Shown here: piece by piece, positions 26,685 to 37,270 of the stretch
How the letters are laid out: each line of letters opens with the position of its first letter
Numbering within the stretch: the first letter of the stretch is position 1
Source: Malurus cyaneus samueli
Lineage: Eukaryota > Chordata > Aves > Passeriformes > Maluridae
NCBI GenBank assembly: GCA_009741485.1
Contig: CM019217.1
Location: 40,280,006-40,344,005 of the forward strand
Reading direction: 5' to 3'
Length of the DNA stretch: 64,000 nt
Notes under the pieces: generated by a model
What the model saw: the letters and a program-made list of their open reading frames with translations, nothing else
Databases searched by the model: none
What the model was told of the DNA's origin: nothing
Program-made: the position numbers and the translations under genes

Positions 26685-27447
26685 TTAAGCCAGTCCTAAT
26701 GCTCTTAAATCCTGTGCTATTTTCAAAATTAGTTGTTTTTCAGTTTCTGTTACCGCTTCCAATAACAACTGAATATCATTCCAATTGGGATTTTGTTGTT
26801 TCACTATAAAATGTAAATGTTTACGTACGATTATTGGATCAGTGTGATAATCTTTTGCAATCTTTTTCCAAGCTTCTATGTCAATGGTAGAAAAAGGTAA
26901 CTTGATCAACATTGTATTGCCCTCATGCCCTACTGCCTCCCGTAGGGGTACTTGCAGGACCTGCCCCTGCTTCCCCCTTGTTCTGGCAGAGACCGGGCTC
27001 CCTGGTGGAGATGGCATGTCCTCTGAATCTTCCTCATCCTTCCGCTTCCTAGGAGGGGGTTTAAGAAAATCAGTTAATTCTTGTTTATTGTGCTGCTGCC
27101 TGATAAACCTTGTCTGGTTTAGTACATCTTTGACCTATACTGCATGCTGAACAGCCCTTCTTAAGTCTGCTTTTAGTAGCTTTATTTTCTTTTTCCAAAG
27201 CTAGCACCCTTGGTCCTGTGGTGGCAATTCCACAGTCTCTCTGCCACTCTGGGTGATTTCGGAGAGTGGAAAACATGTCTGCATAAGAGACCTCATCCCA
27301 CTTTCCCTCTCTCCTCAAGAACAGCATTAACTGCAGGAGGGTTTTAAAATCTGAAGATCCAAAAAGTGGCCAATTCATCCCATCATCTAATTTATATAAA
27401 GACCACCAATTATTGCAATATTTAATAAGAACTTTCTTTTTTTCCAT
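26685..27447 (-). pseudogene. gag matrix-capsid segment (best-read copy)
   Basis: Two minus-strand frames. 27447-27085 (120 codons) is matrix-like: it has WPLFGSSDF, then GKWDEVSYADMFSTLRNHPEW, the W-D-E-x-x-Y helix pattern of retroviral matrix. 27017-26685 (110 codons) begins in a proline-rich linker and enters capsid at QVPLREA, with LPFSTIDIEAWKK and NPNWNDIQLLLEAV, the signature of the gammaretroviral p30 N-terminal domain. Gag assembles the viral core. The two frames are separated by about 70 bases and an apparent frame change. Sequence from 26690 to about 27480 is nearly identical to 36100-36850, so it may be the same provirus read again. Confidence 0.82.
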
Positions 27448-28042
27448 TCCTCCTGTTCCGACTATTTCTTTCCAGTGTACTAATATACACCCAAGGGGGG
27501 TTTTGCCATTATCTCTTTACCCTGGACCATTCCCATTTTATTCCAGTGTTATATTACTCACTCCAGATCACCTGTATTACATTAACCACTTTTTGTGTGC
27601 CTTTTATCTCCTCAGGTAAAACCACTGGAGTAGGGGGATGTCCCTGGGTTAGTGTTCCCTTCCCGTTTTTCCCTCTCCCCTGTTTAACCGCTGCAGCTTA
27701 AACTATCATACACAGCATACATAACACACAGTCACAGCAAACACGCATTACACAATAAACTAATGAAGAAATATAACTTACTTCCTGAATCTGGGCTCTT
27801 GGGCAGCGCCACTCCCTGGTTCCGGTCTGTACTTTACTTCCGGAATCCAGGTCTCCACACACTCACAGACACACTCAATCTCGGAGCTCCATTCAAACAC
27901 ACAAACAGGTTCTTCCCACCCTTTCTCCTGCCTCCTATACAGTCACTGGCAGGCCTGTACTCAGGTGACAGCAGAACTTCTGGGATTCGCCTCGATCCCC
28001 CTTGGCAGATCTTGCAAAATCCTTTCCTGGCCGGCAATCAGC
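27448..28042 (-). other. ERV B leader, first pass
   Basis: Leader and gag start colinear with 36780-37430, but from about 27490 onward with clear substitutions, not only indels. The microsatellite is reduced here to CACACACTCACAGACACACTC (about 27856-27876). It ends abruptly at an N (28043) inside CAATCAGC. The same leader restarts at 28161, so this part is duplicated. Confidence 0.65.
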
Positions 28043-28043
28043 N

Positions 28044-28160
28044 CCTTTTTGTTAATTTTTTTTCCCTTTCGCTCTTCTCTACCCAATGTGGTGGTGAGGG
28101 AGAGCGAATGAGCAGGTGTTGTGGGTGCCTGGCTTTTGGCCAGCATTCTAAACCACAACA
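28044..28160 (-). mobile_element. Scrap of an unrelated passerine LTR
   Basis: About 115 bases without a match in the other leaders. On the minus strand it starts TGTGGTTTAGAATGCTGGCC and continues with GCCAGGCACCCACAAC, which resembles the start of a common songbird LTR family (recalled pattern, not searched). It sits next to an N, between two copies of the same leader, so it may be an assembly join rather than an insertion. Confidence 0.42.
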
Positions 28161-28458
28161 GTTACTCAGTCCAGATCACCTGTATTATATATTAACCACG
28201 TTTTGTGTGCCTTTTATCTCTTCGGGTATAACAGCTAGGGGGTGTCCGTGGGTTAGTGTTCCCTTCCCGTTTTTCCCTCCCTCCTGTTTAACTGCTGCAG
28301 CTTAAACTATCATACACAGCATACATAACACAGAGTTACAGCAAAGATGCATTACGCAATAAACTAATGAAGAAATATAACTTGCTTCCTGAATCCGGGC
28401 TCTTGGGCAGTGCTGCTTCCTGGTTCCGGTCTGTGCTTCACTTCCAGGATCCGGATCT

Positions 28459-28500
<42 letters not shown>

Positions 28501-28932
28501 AGTCTTGGAGCTCCATTCAAACACACAAACAGGTTCTGTGCACCCTCTCTCCTGCCTCCTACAGTCACTGGCAGGCCTGTACTCAGCTGACAGCAGAACT
28601 CCTGGGATTTGCCTCGATCCCCCTTGGCAGATCTTGCGAAATCCTTTCCTGGCCGGCAATCAGCCGGCGCTTGCAAGCCCTAACAGGGACCTCATTGTGC
28701 ACCAGGTGTCCCTGGTGTCTTACCAACACCCTGGCTACACGTACTCCTCGTAAACTTACTGATTGATAAACATACCATTCCTATGAAGCGCCAGTGGGTA
28801 CTTCTCTGATCATGCGGTGGACATTCCGGAAGTGGGGTTCTTCCAGGGAAAAAGACCTGGGGTGCGCGAATGAGACCCAATTCTGGACAGCCCCCGCACT
28901 GGACAGAGGTTCTCCTGGCTGGCTCGCCAAAA
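28161..28932 (-). other. ERV B leader, second pass, ending at the central LTR
   Basis: Repeats 27556-28042, then continues through the (CA)n tract at 28462-28498 to the LTR edge. Next to the LTR it reads, on the minus strand, TTTTGGCGAGCCAGCC, where the primer-binding site belongs. Substitutions relative to 37021-37701 are numerous along its length, so this leader belongs to a different, related provirus. Confidence 0.7.
28462..28498. repeat. (CA)n microsatellite in ERV B leader
   Basis: Pure CA repeat of 37 bases at the position homologous to 3494-3534 and 37228-37268, in a leader that otherwise differs by substitutions from those two. Confidence 0.97.
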
Positions 28933-29519
28933 TGATCCAAAAATGATCTAGACAAAACTTCACAACTTATATAATTTTAAGTTGTAAAGTAGATATGTTT
29001 ATTGCAGCGCTGGGTGTGCGTAAGGTCATCCTCCAAAAATACACACGCACCCCAGCACGGTATTGCTTGGTATATATCTGGTTACATGTTACACATTCAC
29101 TGAGTTTCACAATTCACCTATACATATGCATGACCTATCCCCGCTTCATATTATAATGAGTTCAAAAGTCAATTCCATGTGCTCACGCCTGCGCAGTGTT
29201 ATTTGGTAGTGGGCTCCGGGGGTCTCGGGAGGAAGTAAAATACTCATCCTCTTGTCTTGGACTTTTCACCTTTCTCGTTTTGGCATGCTCTCTGAGTCCC
29301 TGGCCCAAGTCCAAACAACTCTGGTTTAGCGAGCATAGGGGGTCCATGAACACAAGCTGGTCACAGCCCTGCTTTGTCTATCATATTTACTTCTCATTTT
29401 TGGCTTGACAAACACAATATAATGTTAAGTCAGCAATGTACACGTCTAGCAAGCAGTTAGTGATATATACGTTTAGCAAGCAGTTTAACAAGTTTCCCTT
29501 AACTTCTAGCTTCCCTGCA
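28933..29519 (-). repeat. Central LTR: 3' LTR of ERV C, also abutting an ERV B leader
   Basis: About 587 bases, TGCAGGGAAG at 29519 to GGATCA at 28933 on the minus strand. TATATAT (rc 29071-29077) and AATAAA (rc 28998-29003) are present. A polypurine tract touches its start at 29520, so it is a 3' LTR of the element to its right. Yet its other end runs into a primer-site/leader sequence instead of host DNA, so it also acts as the 5' LTR of the element to its left. It differs from 37702-38295 by many substitutions across its length. Confidence 0.85.
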
Positions 29520-29535
29520 TAATTTCCCCCTTTTC
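29520..29535 (-). promoter_or_regulatory. Polypurine tract next to 3' LTR
   Basis: Minus-strand AAAAGGGGGAAATTA lies directly against the TG of the LTR. In retroviruses this RNase H-resistant tract primes plus-strand DNA synthesis and so defines the LTR edge, which fixes 29519 as the U3 boundary. Confidence 0.85.
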
Positions 29536-31505
29536 TATAAAATTAGTAAATTCTTTTACTAATACATACATTTTTTTCTAGCAAACTTCTACGAAAGTTC
29601 TCTCAATGCTTTACCATGTGCATTGACAGAGAAGTCAAAATCGCTACTTGTTGTAACATTCTCCAATTCCAAACAAATAACACAAAAGATGAACACGAAG
29701 TGAACACCAACTAAATAGTAAAAGAACAATAATAGGTGTGACATAGGGTATTTAGAATACCAGTTGCATAGTAACCACCCAAAGAGTACATCCCACCAGC
29801 GATGACTTGCATCTTGTCTGCCTTTGCAGGATTCTGCTTATCTTTTCTGAGTTATGATGTATAGTAATTAAAGTTTTCTTCTATTTTCCTGGATTTCTTT
29901 CAAAATTTCAATCAGTCTTGATGCTTTACTAATTGTCTTATTAATTGTAAGGTTCATTCCAATAGGTATGGGTGACAACTTGGTACATAGTGTAATTAGA
30001 CTTTATCAGTTGGTGGGATACAACTGGAGCTAAATACGAAAAGTCACACCCAATATCTTAACAAAATTACAGATACAAGAATTAGAATAATTCTTAACAT
30101 TTAAGGTTATGTTATCACTATCTATCTTCAAGAAGCACAAACAGTCCTTAAGCACACATAACCTGACTAATATACACAAGCACAGTCTTTGACTGGAGTC
30201 TGGATGGACTTTAAAGTGGCAATGCTTTGCTCCTATCAAGGCATATATATGTCTTGGGCTCAATTGTATTGCTTTCACAGATAAACCCTTGTTGTTCTGT
30301 GGGTACAGGATTCTAAATTCACATTTGCCACTTTTCTCTACCATCTGGCCCATACCCTGTGTTCAGAGGATAGAGCACTTTCTCTCATGGTTTAATCCTA
30401 GTGCAACAGGGGTGGATAATGTAGACAAGCATTACTATATGAGCACAAAGGCTGTGGCCATATTAGAATATGGTCATAGGTAAAGTTTACCAGGGTTCAG
30501 CAAAGATTGAAATTTTCTTTCTAGATCAGTGGCATTGTCCCAAAAATTTTCTAATTTTAAGGGAAAAGTGCTCACTCTTTCTCTTATAATTAAGGCAGCT
30601 GCTGATTGTGTCCATAGTTGTGCCTGTATACAACTAAGGGCTAAGGATAATTTCCTGGATATACAAGTGCATTTATTATAATTATGGTCCTGTTCTTCAA
30701 CTTCTTCCCATTTTTGGTGACACTTTTGAACTTGCCACTGTTCACTCCCCAGTAAAATAGAGAAGACTGCAGGATTGTCTTAATCTTACCAATCATTAGT
30801 TACGTGGCCAATTTATTCCTTTATATTCTGAGTCTTTCCTTAAACTCCTAATACTGTCCCAAACACTCCATTAAGTCCTTTGTGTTCTACCCCTGAGGGC
30901 ACTGTTCCCAGCCAAGTTCCCATCCCTTGAAAATGTTGTAGAAAGGAGACATGTTGGTGAATTTCAGAAACATGATTTGCATTGTCAGTCAACACCTTGA
31001 AGACACTCTGGGTTAAAAATTGTTGTTGACTCGTGTTCCTTATTAATATGGGCCATTTTCATAAATTTTGGGTTCAAGTTTAGGTGGTGTGTTTGGATTT
31101 GGCCTGAGTGCTGGCATAGGTTGTAACAGCCCAACTATGACATTTATTTAAATTGAATGAGAGCCCTATTGTATCCTGGCCCAAGACAAACCACTTCAAC
31201 AGTCTGTCTAATGTAAAGTATACCAAATCCAATTCACTCTGAACTAGTAAAATTTCATCATGTTATCAGTCGTAGGGGTAGCCGAGACACTTATTTGATT
31301 GCTTTTTCATAGGCAGTCCCATTAACCATTGGCATCCTATTTGATACCTTCACTACAGTCCCATGAAGTTGCACAACTTTTGTTTTTCCACTGTCTTGCA
31401 TATACCTGATTTTCATGCTAACCACAGTTAACAGATTTAAACCCTTTCTATCACAATACCTCCCCATGGATCCAGTATACGCCAGATACCTTGAGACCAA
31501 GGCCA
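29536..31505 (-). pseudogene. Post-pol region where env is expected; no env hallmark recognised
   Basis: Two kilobases between integrase and polypurine tract. A minus-strand frame at 31536-31291 starts 31 bases inside the integrase end in another frame, the way gammaretroviral env overlaps pol, but its sequence is not recognisably surface protein. A stop-free stretch of about 100 codons (30783-30473) contains QWQVQKCHQKWEEVEEQ and one N-x-T site; it has no start codon and no membrane segment. A frame at 30353-30030 looks random. I do not see the CX6CC, the CWLC motif or an immunosuppressive-type heptad of gamma TM proteins. It could be a decayed env, a recombinant env, or unrelated 3' sequence. 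Confidence 0.4.
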
Positions 31506-32909
31506 TCAGATTGCCCTGGCTAGAGTACTCTCCCATCCCTGGATTATAATTATGATCTGAGAAAAATAATTTTTCTGGTTGAACTTGCGTGATTTTCCAT
31601 GGAGAATTATGAGCGCTCTCACTCTGGTATGATGAATCCAGGTGTTCTGCTCCTTGATTTTAGTTGTGGTGAAAGTGGAAGGAGTACCTGAAATGGTCCT
31701 TCCCACTGTGGCTCCAGAGTTTTTCTGCAAAAGACTTAACATATACATAATCCAGGTTGAATATTATGTACAGGACATCTAAACTTTGACTTCGGGTTCT
31801 GCCTACGTGTTTTTCAATCTTTCTGAGTTGCTTCCTAAAGACATATAGGTGGTCATTATTTCTTCCCCAACTTGGTAGATATTCCCTTTTGTACTCCATA
31901 GGTCTCCATAGAGTATTTCAAAGGGGTTAACTGTTCTCTAGTTCTGGGTTTGTTCCGAATTCATAGCAATGCAAGTGGGAGAGATTGGGCTAGGGTAAAT
32001 TGGCTTCTTGCCCTAGCCTCACAATCTGTTCTTGATTAGATGGTTCATTTTTTCCATCTGATCACTTGATTGAGGATGATACGGGTGTGGAGTTTCCATT
32101 TTATGCCTAATTGGCAGCTGATTTGCTTGTACCACCTTTGCAATAAAGTGGGTCCTCTGTCTGAGGATATTGTGGCATGGAACCCCAAAGCGTGGTATTA
32201 TTTCTCACAGCAACACTTTAGTTACTTCCTGGGCCTTGGCAGTTCTGGTGGGAAAGGCTTCTGGCCACCCTGAAAAGGTATCTGTTAATACCAACAAATA
32301 TTGACATCCCCCTTTGCTTGGAAGTTCTGGGAAATCAATTTGCCACTGCTGTCCAGGTCCATGGCCCCTTCCAATTTGACCAAGTTTTATTTTGGGAGTA
32401 ATTTTGGGTTTAGTCTGGAGGCAAAGGTCACACTGCCAGGTTACCTGCTTGATGGTATCTTGTAAATGGCTGGCGATAATTTTATCATTTAGATAATTAT
32501 ACAGAGCATCTACTCCCCTGTGTGTTTTCTGATGTTCCTCTCTAATTAATGACCACAATAAATGAAAAGGGATTATTATCCTTCTGCTGTAATAGCCCAT
32601 CCCTCTTGGTTCCTTTTTCATCTTAATTAACTTCCTATCTTCTTCACTGTCTTTAGGTTTACCTTCTAGGGAGACCTGCCCATCAGGGATCAGGGCTCCT
32701 TCTGTTGTTATCTGGCCTTTTGCTGCCCTTTTTGCCTCTCTGTCCGCCACCTCGTTTCCTTCTTCCAATTCAGAACTCACCTTTTGGTGTGCCTTAATGT
32801 GCATGATTGCTACCTTCTCAGGCAGCTGGACTGCTTCCACAGCTGCAATATTTCTTATGCATGTTTGATATTTTTTCCTTGTCAGTTCAACAGTCCCCTT
32901 TCTTTCCAA
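31506..32909 (-). pseudogene. pol: end of RNase H and integrase
   Basis: The longest viral frame, 234 codons at 32909-32205, starts in the C-terminal part of RNase H (IKAHQK; NEVADREAK with its last Asp). It continues into the integrase zinc-binding domain (HQKTH ... CDLC, HHCC type) and the catalytic core (WQIDFPEL with the first Asp, then DTFSGWPEAF). The second Asp (SDRG, about 32150-32165) and the Glu (PQSSDQMEKM, about 32046-32090) can be read after a frame break. The C-terminal WIHHTRVR (frame 31748-31506) matches gammaretroviral integrase. Integrase inserts viral DNA into the host genome. The D,D,E residues are therefore present, but spread over at least three frames. Confidence 0.85.
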
Positions 32910-33150
32910 ATGGCTCCATGTGCATGTACAACCCCAAATGCATACTTTGAGTCTGTATAGGTGTTTATTTTCTTTCCTTCTGCCATTTCCAGGGCACGTG
33001 TCAGAGCAATTATCTCAGCTTTCTGTGCAGAGGTGTTTGTTGGCAAAAGTCCAGAATCTGTAACCTTTTGCAGGTAGTAACTGCATACCCAGCATGTCAC
33101 TTTCCACTAATAATGTAACTGCTCCCATCAGTGAACCAGGATACCAGGGG
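32882..33150 (-). pseudogene. pol: RNase H domain
   Basis: The frame 33100-32882 contains [15 protein letters not shown] (catalytic Glu) and [17 protein letters not shown] (catalytic Asp). Just upstream, at about 33122-33145, WFTDGS supplies the first Asp in a different frame. The fourth carboxylate sits in the integrase frame. RNase H removes the RNA strand during reverse transcription. The HAHG segment after TDSKYAF is the gammaretroviral type. The frame break near 33100 separates the first Asp from the rest. Confidence 0.82.
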
Positions 33151-33258
33151 TATCCTTCAGATCCCGATGAGAGGAGTATGTAGCTTCAACGGTCTCCAGA
33201 CAATCGTGGTGTACAGCTCTTCTTCATTTCCGCTGAGGAAAGAAGCTGGTTGACAATG

Positions 33259-33900
33259 TTAGTCACCACTATTTATCATCATCTTGTTTCTACCATGATG
33301 GCTTGGTATTTCAGAACCTCTGTGGGGAAGCCAGTGGCTGCCTTTCATTTCCAGCACTGCAAACACTGTGTGTGACACCAGCACAGTCATTTTCTGGCCC
33401 AATGTAAACTTCCGTGCCTTCTGAATGTTCATCACCACTGCTGCAACAGCCCTGAGGCACCCCGGCCATCCTTTGGCTGCTCTATCTAGTTGCTTAGAGA
33501 AATAAGCAACTGCCCGTTGGTACAGACCCAGGTTTTGTGCTAATATTTCCAAGGCAATTCCCTGTTTCTCATTGGAGAGACAGAAGAATGTTTACTCGCG
33601 TCTGGAAGTCCTAGAGCTGGAGCTGACATGAGGCTTCCTTGGTGGTCAAGGCTTTCATGGTTTCTTTTGTCTACTGGAGATCTCTCTATTTTGTGTTTAT
33701 GAGAGCATATAGGGGCTTTACAAGTAAATCATAATTATAAACCCATAGTCTGGACCAGCCCCTCATTCCCAAGAATGTTCTGAGTTCTTTCACAGTCTGA
33801 GGTTTCGGGGTCTGGCAGATGGCTTCCTTGCGATCCTGCCCCAGTCCTTTGTCCTGCACTGATCTCATATCCCAGGAAAGTCACCTTTTTTTTTCATTAC
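33259..33900 (-). pseudogene. pol: RT thumb and connection
   Basis: The frame 33868-33686 holds KELRTFLGMRGWSRLW, the thumb helix that follows the RT palm. The frame 33552-33259 holds RAVAYFSKQLDRAAKGWPGCLR, the connection subdomain, both closely like gammaretroviral RT. The two are out of frame with each other. Only the region up to about 33729 is unique to this copy; the rest is shared with base 1 onward. Confidence 0.82.
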
Positions 33901-34600
33901 TTGGGCCTTTTTCTTGGAAACCTGTGATCCCTGTAGTCCTAGGAAATTTAGCAGGCTTACGTCCAGGTAAGACAGGCCTCTTCAGTCTTGTTAGCTATCA
34001 AGAGGTCATCCACATACTGCAACACTTTTCCTTCTGATGTGGGACCTCCCAGGATTCGAAGTCCTTAGCAAGTTGATCTCTGAGTATTGTAGACTTTTTT
34101 GAACCCTTGAGGCAACTGTCCAGGTGAGCTGGGTTTTACGCCCACTTTTAGGGCTTTCCCATAAAAAACGAATATTTTCTGGCTGGCTTTTGGAGAGGGA
34201 GCAAAAGAGGCATCTTTTCAATCTTAGTACAGTAACGAAGTTAATTCCGGTCTTAGTTCAGTTAGTAATGTATATGGATTGCCGCTACAGAGTAGAGTCC
34301 TCTGTAATCTTATTTACAGACCTTAAATCCTGTACTACCCAGTATTATCCATCAGGTTTGCAAACGGGTAGTATAGGGGTGCTACATTCAGACTGGCATT
34401 CTTTCAATAATCCTAGCTGCAAAAAAGTTTTCTATTACTGGGCTAACTACTTCTCTATCTTCTTTTCTTAAAGGATATTGTTTAACTCTAACTGGCTGTT
34501 TTCCCTCTTTGAGTTTTATTTGTATGGGGTGCATTCTTAGCTCTCCCAGGACATCAGTAGCCCAAACCCCAGGAAATACCTAATTTGTTATTTCCTCACT
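33901..34600 (-). pseudogene. pol: RT fingers/palm
   Basis: Partner of 1-870. The YVDD codons lie at about 34005-34016, and the LPV-KP segment is near 34340-34380. The frame is more broken than in the first copy in some places and less in others. For example, the YVDD frame here is short, whereas the first copy keeps 80 codons. Such reciprocal breaks suggest uncorrected reads. Confidence 0.82.
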
Positions 34601-34690
34601 AATTCCTTCTTCGGTCTCAGGGGTTGTCAATATTAAACTTAATATTTCCACATATTGTTGATCATTCACCTCCAGAGTAATTTCCCCATT

Positions 34691-34960
34691 TTAAAGCATA
34701 ATGGTTGCTTGTAATTCTTCCAATAAATCCCTACCCAGTGGCTTTTGGGGAATTGGGCATATATAAAAACTGATGATTTCCCATTGTTTCCCAAGTTTAT
34801 ACTTCAAAGGTTTACAAAAATAAGCTTTTTCAGAGTGACCAGTGGCCCCTTTTACCATGATATAATCATCCCCCACAGACATCAGAGCTTTATTCAAAAC
34901 CAAGTAAGTTGCCCTCGTGTCTACCAGAAATTCTACTACTTTCTCCTTTTCTCCTAGCTT
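34691..34960 (-). pseudogene. Retroviral protease, active-site Gly replaced
   Basis: The catalytic loop reads EFLV-Asp-Thr-Arg-ATYLVLNKAL, with the D-T-R codons at 34913-34921. The C-terminal LLGRDLLEELQATI is at about 34691-34750. Gly to Arg in the D-T-G motif would need a single GGG to AGG change and is expected to abolish the enzyme, since the Gly packs against the catalytic Asp. The flap region is represented by VKGATGHSEKAYF. The same residue is seen in the first copy, so I regard it as real. Confidence 0.83.
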
Positions 34961-34989
34961 TACAATAACCAGGGATCTGCTAGGCTGGA

Positions 34990-35400
34990 ATCCCCCGGTC
35001 CTCTTCAGTCTTCTCTCACATGTGCAATTTCTTTCTCCTCAGAATAATCCTGTCTCTTACTGGGATGTGTATTCTTCCTCTCTGGGCATTCATTCTTCCA
35101 ATGCCCGAATGAATTTCCTGCAGTATACATCCTGGATTTTGTGCAGTTTGGTTTTTCCTCGTTTCTGACTCTGTGAAGGCTGAAAGCCGGCATTCCTGCC
35201 TTGCAGGTCCTGAATCTGGAATTCAGGAGATAATGGTGTATGCCTGAGATCTGGGAAACAGAAGCGAGTTTAACAGCCTGCATGGAGGAGGATGCTATCA
35301 TAAATAACACGACCTTGGCTGCCTCTGGGAAAGGGAGAATGGAATGTTGAACTGATAAAACAGATGTCCAAAAGACAGAAGCAATAACCCACCAATCATA
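34990..35400 (-). pseudogene. gag C-terminus: nucleocapsid
   Basis: The frame 35310-35005 includes a zinc knuckle ending GHWKNECPE (about 35084-35125), followed by a basic, Glu-containing tail that leads toward the protease. Partner of 1290-1700. One knuckle only. I cannot tell whether gag and pol were joined by stop readthrough or frameshift, because indels blur the junction. Confidence 0.72.
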
Positions 35401-35449
35401 TGCTGACTAGTAGAAAGGCAGCTGCTTAACTAGCCAATCAATATTTGGC

Positions 35450-37020
35450 ATAAATGCGGAAGACTTAGTATACACCTGTCGCTAAATAGATAAAAGGGGC
35501 TCAGCCCCATAATAAAGTAGTAGTTGTTTTCGTAGTCGTAATTGTCTATCTGTGTCTGTTATTTCGTGTTGCAGTCTGTCCCAACAGCGACATGACTCCC
35601 TTTCTGATTATTCCCTTCTCCATTCTTTTCCACCAATGTCACTAACTTCTTGACCCCCTCTTTGTATTTTGCCTCTTGATTACTGTACACCCTCCATGCC
35701 TCATCTAATAATACCTCCAAATTCCTACTCTCAGTTTACCGCAGTTTCTGGAGTTTGCACCTAAAGTCCCACTGTGATTGGTCCAAAAAGAGAGACACTA
35801 GTTGTTGTATCCTACCTCTGACCCAGAGTCCAGTGCTGTGTTTCTGTGCATAGCATCTTTTAATCGTTCCAGAAAGTCAGTTGGAGACTAGGAGGGGCCC
35901 TGCTTGATTGCATACAGTGCTGACCAATTCATGGCTTTAGGAATTGCCTTTTCCATGGCTTTTACTATCCATTCCTGATAAGCCTGTAGTTTAGCCATTT
36001 CAGCTGCTCTATTTGGATCTGATTTTGGGTCCTGGAGTGGCAAATATTCTTTGTGATCCTCCTGTCATACTAATAGTCTTCAGCTAAATCCTGTGCTATT
36101 TTCAAAATTAGTTGTTTTTCAGTTTCTGTTACCGCTTCCAATAACAACTGAATATCATTCCAATTGGATTTGTTGTTTCACTATAAAATGTAAATGTTTA
36201 CGTACGATTATTGGATCAGTGTGATAATCTTTTGCAATCTTTTTCCAAGCTTCTATGTCAATGGTAGAAAAAGGTAACTTGATCAACATTGTATTGCCCT
36301 CATGCCCTACTGCCTCCCGTAGGGGTACTTGCAGGACCTGCCCCTGCTTCCCCTGTTCTGGCAGAGACCGGGCTCCCTGGTGGAGATGGCATGTCCTCTG
36401 AATCTTCCTCATCCTTCCGCTTCCTAGGAGGGGTTTAGAAAATCAGTTATTCTTGTTTATTGTGCTGCTGCCTGATAAACCTTGTCTGGTTTAGTACATC
36501 TTTGACTATACTGCTGCTGAACAGCCCTTCTTAAGTCTGCTTTAGTAGCTTATTTTCTTTTTCCAAAGCTAGCACCCTTGGGTCCTGTGGTGGCAATTCC
36601 ACAGTCTCTCTGCCACTCTGGGTGATTCGGAGAGTGGAAACATGTCTGCATAGAGACCTCATCCCACTTCCTCTCTCCTCAAGAACAGCATTAACTGCAG
36701 GGGGTTTTAAAATCTGAAGATCCAAAAGTGGCCAATTTGTCCATATCTAATTTATATAAAGACCACCAATTATTGCAATATTTAATAAGAACTTTCTTTT
36801 TTTCCATTCCTCCTGTTCCGACTATTTCTTTCCAGTGTACTAATATACACCCGAGGGGGGTTTTGCCATTATTTGTTTACCCTGGATACATCCCATTTTA
36901 TTCCAGTGTTATATTACTCACTCCAGATCACCTGTATTATATTAACCACTTTTTGTGTACCTTTTATCTTCTCGGGTAAAACCACTGGAAGGGGGGAATG
37001 ACCCTGGGTCAGTGTTCCCT
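35450..37020 (-). pseudogene. gag: matrix and capsid
   Basis: Matrix-like frame at about 36790-36500, capsid N-terminal frame 36412-36155 (QVPLREA, LPFSTIDIEAWKK), major homology region ending DFLERLKDAM at about 35887-35850, and a lysine-rich helix at about 35720-35480. A TAG (cta at 35888-35890) lies in frame immediately before the major homology region, as in the first copy. Gag length to the zinc knuckle is normal for a gammaretrovirus. The gag start codon is not fixed. Confidence 0.78.
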
Positions 37021-37226
37021 TCCGTTTTTCCATTCTCCCTGTTTAACCACTGCAGCCTAAACTATCATACACAGCATACATAACACACGGTCACAGGAAA
37101 GATAAATTACACAATAAACTAACAAAGAAATATAACTTACTTCCTGACTCCGGGCTCTTGGGCAGCACCACTTCCTGGTGCTGGTCGGTGCTTCACTTGC
37201 AGGATCTGGGTCTCCCCATGAACCAG

Positions 37227-37270
<44 letters not shown>

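Noticed and set aside
28302..28676. Frames with long Cys-Val or His-Thr repeats (also at 3360-3816 and 37057-37446)
   Set aside because: They are translations of the (CA)n microsatellite in the ERV leader.
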